This document shows, piece after piece, positions 22,138 through 30,121 of a stretch of 31,600 nucleotides of DNA. Position 1 is the stretch's first letter. Every line of letters begins with the position of its first letter. The translations under genes were made by a program, and so were the position numbers. Location: positions 1 through 31,600 of the forward strand of contig NZ_CASDOY010000016.1 in NCBI RefSeq assembly GCF_949282365.1. Direction: 5' to 3'. The notes beneath the pieces were generated by a model, which was not told where the DNA came from, made no database searches, and worked only from the letters and a program-made list of their open reading frames with translations. The DNA is from an uncultured Desulfovibrio sp. (GTDB lineage: Bacteria > Desulfobacterota > Desulfovibrionia > Desulfovibrionales > Desulfovibrionaceae).

Positions 22138-22476
22138 ATGAGTGAAAATCGTATGCAGACCGTGAAACTGTCCGCTCCCCTGCAGGTGGGCGGCAAGGAC
22201 GTGTGGGAGCTGACCGTGCGTCCGTCCACCATCGGGGACGAAGAAGACGCCATGCAAGATGCCGTGGGCATGGGCAAGGCCACCAATCCGCTGACGGCGG
22301 AGATGACCCTGCTGGCCCGCATCGCACGGGTTCCCTATGACGCCCTGCGGGGCCTGAGCAGCGGCGATTATCTCAAGCTGCGGGCCGCGTTCAATGTGGC
22401 GAACCGCGTGAACGCTGTGGATTCCGATGAGGAAAACCCTATGCCGGAGGCGGCTGGGACGCCGGAGCAGGCCTAG
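22138..22476 (+). CDS. Tail assembly chaperone, upstream frame (P2 E / Mu gp41-like)
   Basis: A 112-aa protein with the conserved VGGKDVWELTVRPSTIGDEEDAM segment and a Leu-rich C-terminal half, typical of the Phage_TAC_7/Mu gp41-type chaperones that bind the tape measure before tube assembly. It sits between the tube and tape-measure genes. A -1 frame extends beyond the stop (see the next entry), with a candidate slip site GGAAAAC at 22431-22437. The start is ATG 22138 behind AAGGAGGACGCC. Confidence 0.75.
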   Translation: MSENRMQTVKLSAPLQVGGKDVWELTVRPSTIGDEEDAMQDAVGMGKATNPLTAEMTLLARIARVPYDALRGLSSGDYLKLRAAFNVANRVNAVDSDEENPMPEAAGTPEQA

Positions 22477-22616
22477 CGGAACTGAGGCAGGGCATGGTGG
22501 CCCTGGGCAAGGTCGCCCAGTGGCCCCGCTCCGAGATCCGGGCCATGAGCCTGGAGGTATTCACAAGCTATCTTGATGCGGCCGCTGCCGTCGAAAAGGC
22601 GGCCAGCGGCGGATAA
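22431..22616 (+). CDS. Tail assembly chaperone, -1 frame extension (P2 E'-like)
   Basis: The -1 frame opens after a stop at 22428-22430 and runs to TAA 22614-22616, ending ...MVALGKVAQWPRSEIRAMSLEVF...EKAASGG. It covers the gap before the tape measure that has no other gene. In P2 and most tailed phages the chaperone gene has such a frameshifted extension. Slippage at GGAAAAC (GAA-AAC in the 0 frame) would give a fusion of about 159 aa. The slip site is not a perfect X-XXY-YYZ; an independent start at ATG 22494 (40 aa) is the alternative. Confidence 0.65.
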   Translation, partial: GKPYAGGGWDAGAGLAELRQGMVALGKVAQWPRSEIRAMSLEVFTSYLDAAAAVEKAASGG

Positions 22617-22624
22617 CGAGTATC

Positions 22625-25489
22625 ATGGCCAAAGAAGTTTCCGTTTCCTTCAGGCTGGGCGCGACCCTTGCCGGGAGCTACCGCACAGCGTTCCAGGATG
22701 CCGCCGGCCAGGCGCGCATGGTCTCGCAGGCTATCCGCGAGATGGGCAACACGCCCGTGGGACAGCTGGGCGCGGCTCTGGAAAAGCAGGGGGCCAAGCT
22801 CACCGGTCTGGCCGGAAAGCTGGAGAAAGCGGAAGCCAAGCTGGCAGGGCTGCGGGCCCAGGCAGAGAGTGCCGGGGCTGCTTCCTCCCGCTTCGCCTCC
22901 CGCATCAAGGCGGCGGAAAACCGTGTGCTCGACCTGACGGCGGAGCTGGCCATCAACCGGCAGGAAATGCAGGGCCTTGCCCAGCAGGCCGGAAAGGTCA
23001 GCGGCAGCGTGCAGACCCTGCAGGCCGATTACGCGGGCCTCGTCAAGCGTATGGAGCAGGCGAGGGCGGTGCGCTCGGCCCTCCAGACCCACATGGCCAA
23101 TTCCCGCGCCCTGCAGGCGGAGCGGCAGGATCTGCACAGCCGCCTGCTGGGCACGGCGGCTGTGGGGGCCACGGCGGCCATCCCGGTCAAGCTGGCCGTC
23201 AGCGCTGAAGACGTGTTCGCCGACCTGCGCAAGGTCATGGACGCGCCGGAAGAGGTCATGCAGCAGCTGTCTGCCGATGCGCAGGCCATGTCCAACCGTA
23301 CCGGCAAGAGCTTTGAGGACATCGTGGCCATCATGACGGCGGCGGCCCAGGCTGGTCTCGGCAAGACCCGAGAGGAGATGCTGGGCGTGGCCGAGCAGGC
23401 CACGAAAATGTCCATCGCCTGGGGCGTCAGCGCCGAGCAGGCGGGCAAGTCGCTGGCCACATGGCAGGCCGCCATGGGACTCACGACGGAGCAGTCGCGC
23501 CACACGGCGGACGTCATCAATGCCTTGAGCAACGAAATGAACGCCGAGGCCGGGGATATCGACCAGATCTTCACGCGCATGGGGCCGTTGCTCAAGGCCT
23601 CCGGCTTCGCCACCCAGGACATCGCCGCTCTGGCCACGGCCTTCAAGGCCGCCGGGGCCGAAGTGGAAGTGTCGGGAACGGCCATGAAGAACTTCATCAA
23701 GGTCATGGCCGCCGGAGAAGCCGGGCTCACGGATCAGCGCAAGGCCATCTACAAATATTTGCAGATCGACCCCAACGAGCTGCAGAAGCAGCTGCAGACC
23801 GATGCGATGGGTGCGGTCATGCGTGTGCTGGAGGCCCTCCAGCGCGTGCGCCCGGAGGAGCGCAATTCCATTTCCTCCCTGCTGTTCGGCGAAGAAAGCA
23901 TCGCGGCCATCGCGCCGCTGATGACGGAACTCAAGACCCTGCGCCAGGCGGTAAGCATCGCCAACAGCGATGTGTCCGGCTCCGTGGACCAGGAATACGC
24001 CAACCGGATGAAGACCACGGCCACCTCGCTGGCCAAGGTCACGCAAAGCGCCCGCAACCTCGGTGTCACGGTGGGCACGGCACTGCTCCCGATGGTGGGG
24101 GCAGTGGCGGACAAGGGAGCGTCCGTCCTTGGCGTCATCCGCGATCTGGCCCGGCGCTTCCCGCACCTGACCGGTGTGGTCATGACCGCCGGCGCAGGTC
24201 TGGCCACGCTGGCCGTGGGCGGTGTGGCCCTGGGGCTCGTCCTCAATGTGCTGCGTACGGCGGCCAACGGCTTCGGCGGCATGCTGCTGCGCATGAACGC
24301 CGCCCAGCTCACGGCTGCCGGTGGGGCGCGGACGCTGACCTTTTGGCAGCGGGCCTCGGCGCTGGCCTCGCTTTCGTGGCGGGATATCCTGACTGGTGTG
24401 GGGGGCAGGCTTTCGGCCCTGATGGGGCTGCTGCGTGGCGCTACCCTGTCCACCGTGGCGCTCACCGCTGTCCAGCGTGCCTGCTCCGCCGGGACGGCTG
24501 TCCTCTCCGGGGGATTGCGTCTGGTGGGTGTGGCCCTGCGTTTCGCCATGGGGCCGATGGGCGTGGTATTCACGGCTGTGACCGTGGCCGCCGGCCTCAT
24601 CATCGACAACTGGAGTACGGTCGGCCCGTTTTTCCACTCCCTTTGGAGCGGCATCGTGAGCGTGTTCCAGTGGGCGTGGGGCATCATCAAGGGGATCATG
24701 GAGTCCGTGGCCGAGGCCGCGACCTGGATCGGAAAAAAGATCGACGAGATGCCCGTGCTGGGCAGCGCCAAGCGCGGCATTGGCAAGGCCATCGACTGGT
24801 TCAGCGGCGAGGATGAAAAGGAGCAGCCGGCGGCCAATGCCAAGGCTGCGGCGGAGCAGAGCGCCGCTCCCAATGCCAGGGCCGCAGCAGACAAGGCATC
24901 TGCCGCTAAGGCGCCCCCAATGCCCGATTTACCCAAGGGGCCTCGTTCCAAAGCGCCGGACACTCTGACAGGCCTTGCGTCTGCCAGCGGTTCGGAGTCT
25001 GACTACTTCAAGCAGAGCTTCAATGATTTCATGGCGTCCGAAGAGGCAGCCAAGAAGAAAGGGAAAAAGGGCGGCGGGTCGCGCGCTGCCGGCGGCACCA
25101 CCGTGGTCACGCTGGCCGGGGACAATTCCCAGGTGCAGAGCCTGTACATCCCGGCGGGCAGCCGCACCGGTGTACCCCTGTCCACGCCCCACGCCCTGCC
25201 GCAGACGATCACCGTGCTCGCGCCTGCCCAGACAGCCGGCCGTGTGGGCACGCCCACGGCCCTGCCGCAGACGCCTGCCCGTCTGGCCCGGCGCGGCGGC
25301 AAGGCCGCCCAGGCTGCCGGGAGCAACGGCCAGATCATGGTGGATCTGACCCAGAATTTTTCGCTCATGTCGTCCGACCCGCGTGCGGTGCGCCGGGTGC
25401 TGGAGAGCATCAAGCCGGACATGGAGGCGCTCATCCGCCGGGCGCTGGACAAGATCGCCTCCGACCGCAGGAGGACGGCCTATGCCTAG
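22625..25489 (+). CDS. Tail tape measure protein
   Basis: A 954-aa protein, the longest in the window, directly after the chaperone frames. N-terminal 170 residues are coiled-coil with many Ala/Lys/Glu; a PhageMin_Tail domain (about 190-400) includes FADLRKVMDAPEEVMQ and FEDIVAIMTAAAQAGLGKT. Hydrophobic segments near 514-540 and 639-660 would enter the host membrane during DNA injection. The C-terminal 150 residues are Ala/Pro/Lys-rich and probably processed or flexible. It sets tail length and forms the internal rod. The start is ATG 22625, nine bases after the end of the frameshifted chaperone. Confidence 0.9.
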   Translation: MAKEVSVSFRLGATLAGSYRTAFQDAAGQARMVSQAIREMGNTPVGQLGAALEKQGAKLTGLAGKLEKAEAKLAGLRAQAESAGAASSRFASRIKAAENRVLDLTAELAINRQEMQGLAQQAGKVSGSVQTLQADYAGLVKRMEQARAVRSALQTHMANSRALQAERQDLHSRLLGTAAVGATAAIPVKLAVSAEDVFADLRKVMDAPEEVMQQLSADAQAMSNRTGKSFEDIVAIMTAAAQAGLGKTREEMLGVAEQATKMSIAWGVSAEQAGKSLATWQAAMGLTTEQSRHTADVINALSNEMNAEAGDIDQIFTRMGPLLKASGFATQDIAALATAFKAAGAEVEVSGTAMKNFIKVMAAGEAGLTDQRKAIYKYLQIDPNELQKQLQTDAMGAVMRVLEALQRVRPEERNSISSLLFGEESIAAIAPLMTELKTLRQAVSIANSDVSGSVDQEYANRMKTTATSLAKVTQSARNLGVTVGTALLPMVGAVADKGASVLGVIRDLARRFPHLTGVVMTAGAGLATLAVGGVALGLVLNVLRTAANGFGGMLLRMNAAQLTAAGGARTLTFWQRASALASLSWRDILTGVGGRLSALMGLLRGATLSTVALTAVQRACSAGTAVLSGGLRLVGVALRFAMGPMGVVFTAVTVAAGLIIDNWSTVGPFFHSLWSGIVSVFQWAWGIIKGIMESVAEAATWIGKKIDEMPVLGSAKRGIGKAIDWFSGEDEKEQPAANAKAAAEQSAAPNARAAADKASAAKAPPMPDLPKGPRSKAPDTLTGLASASGSESDYFKQSFNDFMASEEAAKKKGKKGGGSRAAGGTTVVTLAGDNSQVQSLYIPAGSRTGVPLSTPHALPQTITVLAPAQTAGRVGTPTALPQTPARLARRGGKAAQAAGSNGQIMVDLTQNFSLMSSDPRAVRRVLESIKPDMEALIRRALDKIASDRRRTAYA

Positions 25490-25691
25490 CGAATACGTCA
25501 GCCGTCAGGGCGAGGCATGGGATCAGATCGCTCTGGCCCGCCTCTCCGGGGAACACCAGATGGGGGATGTACTGGCCCTCAACGTGGATGAGCTGGACGC
25601 GCTGCTGCTCTCCGGGGAGACGCGCGTCAGCGTGCCGGAGCAGGCCGCCGCCGAGCGGGTGCGCAGCCTGCCGCCGTGGGAGCGTCTGTGA
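25482..25691 (+). CDS. Tail protein X (P2 gpX-like, LysM)
   Basis: A 69-aa protein. YVSRQGEAWDQIALARLSGEH with a following VLALNVDELDALLLSGETRVSVPE is the pattern of phage tail protein X, a small LysM-like domain protein at the tip of P2-type tails. It overlaps the tape measure end by eight bases and the next gene by TGATG. It ends with PPWERL, typical of the family. Confidence 0.8.
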   Translation: MPSEYVSRQGEAWDQIALARLSGEHQMGDVLALNVDELDALLLSGETRVSVPEQAAAERVRSLPPWERL

Positions 25692-26704
25692 TGCGCCGCG
25701 CCACCGTGGAGATCAGCATCCAGGGCAAGGACGTGAGCATGGATCTCTGGCCGCATCTGCTGTCCCTCTCCTACACGGACAAAGCGGACGATGAGCTGGA
25801 CGACCTCCAGCTCACCCTGGAAGACCGCGAGGGGCTCTGGCAGGGCGACTGGCTGCCCAAACACGGCGACATCATCAGCGTGACCATCGTGGCCAGCGAT
25901 TTCCGCGCCCCCGGAGAGGAGGAACTGGACTGCGGCGAATTTGAGGTGGATGAGCTGACCCTGGAAACCAGCCGCGACGGCGGCGACGTGGTGACCATCA
26001 AGGGCGTGCCGGCGGCGGTCAAATCCAGCCTCATGCTGCAGAAAAAAACGCGGGCCTGGGCCGACGTGCCCCTGTCCACCGTGGCGGCGGACGTGGTGGG
26101 GCCTGCGGGCCTCGACCTGCTCTACAAGGCCCCGGAGATCGTTTTCGGGCGCGTGGAGCAGCGGCAGGAAGCGGACCTGGCCTTCCTCCAGCGCATCTGC
26201 AAGGAGCAGGGCCTGCGCGTGGCCATCAAAAAACAGCTCTGCGTCATCTACTCCGGGCAGGCGGCCGACCAGCTGGAGCCCCTGGAGCTCAAGCGCGGCG
26301 AGCTGGCCGTGGAGCGGGCCGGCTTCAAGCGCACCCTGGACGGCGTCTACACGCAATGCGTGGTGGGCTACACCGATGCCGCCAGCTCCGAGACCACGGA
26401 AAAGAGTTACCAGCCGGAGCTGCCGCCCACCACGGGCCGGGTGCTGACCATCAACAAACGCATCGAGCATCCGGCGCAGGCCGAGCGCGTGGCCATCGCC
26501 GAGCTGCGGGCCAAAAACTGTCAGGAGATGACAGGCTCTTTCGAGTGCATGGGCGATACGCGCCTGCGGGCGGGCACGGTGCTGCGCCTCTCGGGCTGGG
26601 GCAATTTCGACACGGACTACATGATCCAGCAGGCCACGCACAGCCTGGGCCGCGACAGCGGCTACCGCACCAGCGTGGAGCTGGTCAAGGCGCTGGACTA
26701 CTAG
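25691..26704 (+). CDS. Baseplate hub/late control protein D (P2 gpD-like)
   Basis: A 337-aa protein. The N-terminus RATVEISIQGKDVSMDLWPHLLSLSYTDKADDELDDL, followed by LEDREGLW, fits the gpD/gp27-type hub family (phage late control gene D). It forms the trimeric hub that carries the spike protein encoded next but one. The start is the ATG that overlaps the tail X stop (TGATG). P2 gpD has 387 aa. Confidence 0.85.
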   Translation: MRRATVEISIQGKDVSMDLWPHLLSLSYTDKADDELDDLQLTLEDREGLWQGDWLPKHGDIISVTIVASDFRAPGEEELDCGEFEVDELTLETSRDGGDVVTIKGVPAAVKSSLMLQKKTRAWADVPLSTVAADVVGPAGLDLLYKAPEIVFGRVEQRQEADLAFLQRICKEQGLRVAIKKQLCVIYSGQAADQLEPLELKRGELAVERAGFKRTLDGVYTQCVVGYTDAASSETTEKSYQPELPPTTGRVLTINKRIEHPAQAERVAIAELRAKNCQEMTGSFECMGDTRLRAGTVLRLSGWGNFDTDYMIQQATHSLGRDSGYRTSVELVKALDY

Positions 26705-26714
26705 GGTGGCGGAC

Positions 26715-26846
26715 ATGGATCAGGATCTGCGACAAATCAGACGGGAGATGCGGCCCATTTTCCTGCTGCTGGCAGCGGGCTTGCTGCTCATGGCCGCCGG
26801 TGGCTGCTGGCTGGTGCTGGAATTGTGGGGATACTGCCATGAGTGA
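26715..26846 (+). CDS. 43-residue single-span membrane peptide
   Basis: A short frame from ATG 26715 to TGA 26846, located between the hub and spike genes. It encodes MDQDLRQIRREMRPIF followed by a hydrophobic stretch LLLAAGLLLMAAGG and then CWLVLELWGYCHE. The charged start and one strong membrane span are evident. It overlaps the spike gene start by eight bases. No family is known to me; small hydrophobic proteins at this site could be host-membrane effectors or superinfection factors. The ribosome binding site (GGGTGG) is modest. Confidence 0.5.
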   Translation: MDQDLRQIRREMRPIFLLLAAGLLLMAAGGCWLVLELWGYCHE

Positions 26847-27456
26847 TGTGCAGGACGTGCTGGCCCAGGTCATCCGCGTGGGCTTCGTGACGGCCCGTCA
26901 GCCGGAAAAGATGCGCGTGCAGGTGGAGCTGCGGGACACGGTGACGCAGCCCCTGTCCTCTGCATGGCTGCCGGTGCTTTGTCCGCGGGCCTCCGGCGAT
27001 CTGACCTATGACCTGCCCGACGTGGGCGATCAGGTGCTGTGCCTGTTTTTGCCCTACGGACTGGAGCAGGGCTTCGTCGTCGGCGCCATGTACGGCAAGA
27101 CCAGCCCGCCGGTGGCCAGCGGGGACAAGTGGCATCGGAAATTTTCGGACGGCACGGTGCTGGAGTACGACCGTGCCGCGCACAAGCTCACGGCCCAGGT
27201 GCAGGGCGACGTGGCCGTGACGGCCACCGGCAGCGTGCAGGCCGAGGTCGCCGGCGGCGTCAGCGTCTCCAGCGCGGCCAGCCTGACGCTCATGGTTCCG
27301 GCCATGCAGCTGGGCGGCACCGGTGGCGGCACGACCCAGGCGGCCATGCAGGGCACGTTCCAGCTGCAGGATGGGGACATCATCGTGGAGGGCGTTTCCT
27401 TCCTGCATCACGTCCATGACTGCCCGCACGGCGGTCAGACAGGGGAGCCGCACTGA
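26839..27456 (+). CDS. Baseplate spike protein (P2 gpV-like)
   Basis: A 205-aa protein (P2 gpV has 211 aa). The N-terminal OB-fold part carries PVLCPRASGDLTYDLPDVGDQVLCLFLPYG, and GLEQGFVVGAMYGK, which are typical of gpV/gp45 spike proteins; the C-terminal part has repeated Val/Thr/Ala beta-strands, ending in a His-rich HHVHDCPHGG that fits the metal-binding tip (HxH) of this family. It punctures the outer membrane. Start overlaps the membrane peptide gene. Confidence 0.88.
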   Translation: MSDVQDVLAQVIRVGFVTARQPEKMRVQVELRDTVTQPLSSAWLPVLCPRASGDLTYDLPDVGDQVLCLFLPYGLEQGFVVGAMYGKTSPPVASGDKWHRKFSDGTVLEYDRAAHKLTAQVQGDVAVTATGSVQAEVAGGVSVSSAASLTLMVPAMQLGGTGGGTTQAAMQGTFQLQDGDIIVEGVSFLHHVHDCPHGGQTGEPH

Positions 27457-27842
27457 TGTATCAGGGGCTTTTGGGCACGTTCCCGTTCAGCGTGACGGCG
27501 CTGGAGGTCAGCACCTTCCGCGACCTCAAATTTTCGCGCGAGCAGGTCTATGCCGAGCATCGGGTGCTGGCCGGCATCCCCTGTTTGCAGCACATGGGCC
27601 GCAATCTCGACCCGGTATCGCTGACCGTGCAGATCGTGCCCCTGACGCCCGTCTCCACCGTGGGCCTGCGCCTGCGCCTGCTGGAGAGCGTGGCGGCCAG
27701 CGGCGATGAGATGGCCCTGGTCATCGGCCTCAAATACTACGGGCGGTTTGTCCTCAAGAGTTACGAGATCACCCACCGCCAGCTGCACTACGGCGTGACG
27801 CTTTCCGCCGAGGTCCAGCTGGCCCTGCAGGAGTATAACTGA
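27456..27842 (+). CDS. Tail protein U-like (P2 gpU family)
   Basis: A 128-aa protein with the typical layout: a short N-terminal strand GTFPFSVTALEVST, a central region of strands with LTVQIVPLTPVSTVGLRLRLL, and a conserved GLKYYGRFVLKSYEITH. In P2 gpU is near the end of the tail gene block (between T and D); here it lies between V and W, an order seen in other P2-like phages. TGATG couples it to the spike gene. Confidence 0.7.
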   Translation: MYQGLLGTFPFSVTALEVSTFRDLKFSREQVYAEHRVLAGIPCLQHMGRNLDPVSLTVQIVPLTPVSTVGLRLRLLESVAASGDEMALVIGLKYYGRFVLKSYEITHRQLHYGVTLSAEVQLALQEYN

Positions 27843-28183
27843 TGCCCATCACGCTCACCGTGGACATGGCGCAGCGCCAGAGCATCCAGATCGGCGCCAC
27901 CGGTCTGGCCGGTCTGGCGCAGGAGATCCGCATGGTGCTGGCCACGCGCAAGGGCTCCGTGCCGCTGGACCGTGATTTCGGTCTCTCCTGGGATCATGTG
28001 GACAGGCCGATGGGCGAGGCCATGCAGTACATGGTGGCCGAGATCGGCCAGCAGCTGGAGCGCTATGTGCCGCGCATCCGTGTGCGGGACATCACGTTTT
28101 CCAGCAATGATGCGGTGGAGGGTCAGCTCATCCCCCGCGTGACCGTCGAGATCAGGGAGGAGTACCGTGGCGATTTCCAGTGA
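27842..28183 (+). CDS. Baseplate assembly protein W (gp25-like)
   Basis: A 113-aa protein (P2 gpW is 115 aa). GAT..LAQEIRMVLATRKGSVPLDRDFGLSWDHVDRPM is the typical gp25/lysozyme-like pattern of baseplate wedge proteins, with LxRDFGL being the best match. It is a wedge component that connects tube and baseplate. It starts at ATG overlapping the U-like stop and overlaps gene J by 17 bases. Confidence 0.85.
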   Translation: MPITLTVDMAQRQSIQIGATGLAGLAQEIRMVLATRKGSVPLDRDFGLSWDHVDRPMGEAMQYMVAEIGQQLERYVPRIRVRDITFSSNDAVEGQLIPRVTVEIREEYRGDFQ

Positions 28184-29300
28184 TCTGCGCTCCCTGCCTG
28201 CCGTGAGCTTCGCGCCCCTGTCCGCGGCCGACATCGAGGCGTCCATCTTGACCACCTACGAGAGCCTGGCCGGCGTGAGCCTCCAGCCCGGCGATCCGGT
28301 GCGCCTTTTTCTGGAGTCCGTGGCCTATGTGCTGTCCGTCCAGAACCGGCTGCTCAACTTGGCCGGTCAGCAGGGCCTGCTGGCCTATGCCCAGGGCGCG
28401 CACCTCGACCATCTGGGCGCGCTCATGGGTGTGGCCCGCATCCCGGCGCAGTCCGCCCGTCTGAGCCTGCGTTTTGTGCTGGGCGAGCCCCTGGGCTTTG
28501 CCGTGCCCATCCCCGAGGGCACGCGCGTGGCCACCATGGACGGCCAGATCGCGTTCGCCACCATCGCGGACAGCGAGATCGCCGCCGGCGAGCTGCAGGT
28601 GGATGTGGCGGCCCTGTGTACCACCTCCGGCGCACAGGCCACGGGCCTCGTGCCCGGGCAGGTGACGCAGCTGGTGGACCCCATCCCCTACATCGTCAGT
28701 GTCAGCAACACCACCACGTCGGTGGAGGGGGCCGACATCGAGGACGATGAGCGCCTGCGCGAGCGCATCCGTCTCGCCCCGGAGACCTACACCGTGGCGG
28801 GCAGTACCGGTGCCTACGAGGCCCGCGTGCTGGCCGTGAGCGCCGACATCGGGGCCGTGTCCGTCACCTCCCCGGAGCCGGGCGTGGTGGATGTGCGCTT
28901 CGTGCTGGCCAGCGGCGAGCTGCCGGACGAGGCCATGATCTCGATGGTGCGCGAGGCCCTGTCCGACGAGACCGTGCGGCCCCTCACCGACAGGGTGGAG
29001 GTGGCCGCGCCCGAGACCGTGGACTATGCCGTGTCCGGGCGCTGGTATCTGCGCCGCAGCGATGCCGTGCTGCTCTCCGGGGTGACGGCCGCCGTGGCCC
29101 AGGCCGTGGAGGACTGGCGGCTGTGGCAGCGCTCCCAGCCCGGGCGCGACATCAACCCCACGCGGCTCATCGCCGCCGTGCAGGCCGCCGGGGCCAAGCG
29201 CGTGGAGCTGGATGCCCCGGCCTTCCGCGCCCTGGAGGCCACGCAGGTGGCCCGCGAGACCGATATTTCCCTGCTGTTCGGCGGTCTGGAGGATGAGTGA
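28167..29300 (+). CDS. Baseplate assembly protein J (P2 gpJ-like)
   Basis: A 377-aa protein (P2 gpJ is 302 aa) that begins at GTG 28167 behind GGGAGGAG. The region LESVAYVLSVQNRLLNLAGQQGLLAYAQGAHLDHLGALMGVAR is characteristic, and the C-terminal QPGRDINPTRLIAAVQAAGAKRVELDAP stretch matches the family. It is a baseplate wedge component that is required for tail assembly. A GTG start is used; its stop overlaps the next ATG (TGATG). Confidence 0.87.
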   Translation: MAISSDLRSLPAVSFAPLSAADIEASILTTYESLAGVSLQPGDPVRLFLESVAYVLSVQNRLLNLAGQQGLLAYAQGAHLDHLGALMGVARIPAQSARLSLRFVLGEPLGFAVPIPEGTRVATMDGQIAFATIADSEIAAGELQVDVAALCTTSGAQATGLVPGQVTQLVDPIPYIVSVSNTTTSVEGADIEDDERLRERIRLAPETYTVAGSTGAYEARVLAVSADIGAVSVTSPEPGVVDVRFVLASGELPDEAMISMVREALSDETVRPLTDRVEVAAPETVDYAVSGRWYLRRSDAVLLSGVTAAVAQAVEDWRLWQRSQPGRDINPTRLIAAVQAAGAKRVELDAPAFRALEATQVARETDISLLFGGLEDE

Positions 29301-30121
29301 TGGCCCGCCGCCTCGGTTCCACTCCCTTCCGCGAGCTGCTGCCCGATTCCCTGAGCGGCGATGCCTCCATCCGCGCCGCCGCTGCCGCGCTGGATGGCGT
29401 GCTGGATGCGACGACGCGCGCCATCCCGGGTGTGCTGCTGTACGCCCGCCTCGCGCATGACACGGGCTTTGTGGAGCCCGTGGCCATGCTTCCGCCTCTG
29501 GCCAGACTGTCGGAGCTGTCCGGCGGTCTGGCCAGCCTCCCGGAGCCTGTGCTGGATCATCTGGCGTGGCAGCTCCATGTGGAGGGCTACGAGGCGGCTG
29601 TGGACGTGGCTGCAAAGCGCCAGCTCATCGCCGGCAGCCTGCTGCTGCACCGGCGCCGGGGCACTCCCTGGGCCGTGCGCACGGCGCTGGAGACGGCCCT
29701 GCGCCTGCCCACGGTCATCCGCCAGTGGTGGGAGTATGAGGGGCGGCCGTATTTTTTCCGCGTGCGTCTGGACGTCAGTGATGCCGGTCTGGATGAGACC
29801 GGTGTGACCGACGCCATGCGGCTGATCTTTGACTACAAAAACGTCCGCAGCTGGCTGGACTGTCTGGAGACCGTCACCACCCGGCCCCTGCCTGTCAGCA
29901 TCGCTGTGGCCGGAATCATGCGGACCATGCACCGGGTGCGCCTCTGGTTCCCGCCCAGGCCGGTGCCGTCCGGACGCGTCCATGTGGGGCTGGGCAGCAC
30001 GCGCTGCTCCCGGAGCGTCATCCGGCCCTGGACGCCGCCCCGGCCTGTCCCTGACCTGCGCGGACGCATCGCGTTTGCCATCATCTCACAAAGCCGGAGT
30101 ATCGTATGCCCCAAGCCCTAG
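29300..30121 (+). CDS. Tail protein I-like (P2 gpI), C-terminally extended
   Basis: A 273-aa protein. Residues about 30-190 match the gpI family (FxxxLLPxSLSGD...; VEGYEAAVDVAAKRQLI; RRRGTPWAVRTALETAL; GRPYFFRVRLDV). P2 gpI has only 176 aa; the extra 90 residues are Arg/Pro-rich (PPRPVPSGRVHVGLG and SVIRPWTPPRPVP) and carry no recognised domain. The wedge component helps to fix the tail fibres to the baseplate. GTG at 29297 is also possible; ATG 29300 gives the TGATG junction. It overlaps the fibre gene by 16 bases. Confidence 0.78.
   Translation: MARRLGSTPFRELLPDSLSGDASIRAAAAALDGVLDATTRAIPGVLLYARLAHDTGFVEPVAMLPPLARLSELSGGLASLPEPVLDHLAWQLHVEGYEAAVDVAAKRQLIAGSLLLHRRRGTPWAVRTALETALRLPTVIRQWWEYEGRPYFFRVRLDVSDAGLDETGVTDAMRLIFDYKNVRSWLDCLETVTTRPLPVSIAVAGIMRTMHRVRLWFPPRPVPSGRVHVGLGSTRCSRSVIRPWTPPRPVPDLRGRIAFAIISQSRSIVCPKP

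Noticed and set aside
22568..24637. Long - strand open frame (689 aa) opposite the tape measure
   Set aside because: Antisense to a clear tape measure gene, low complexity and no family.
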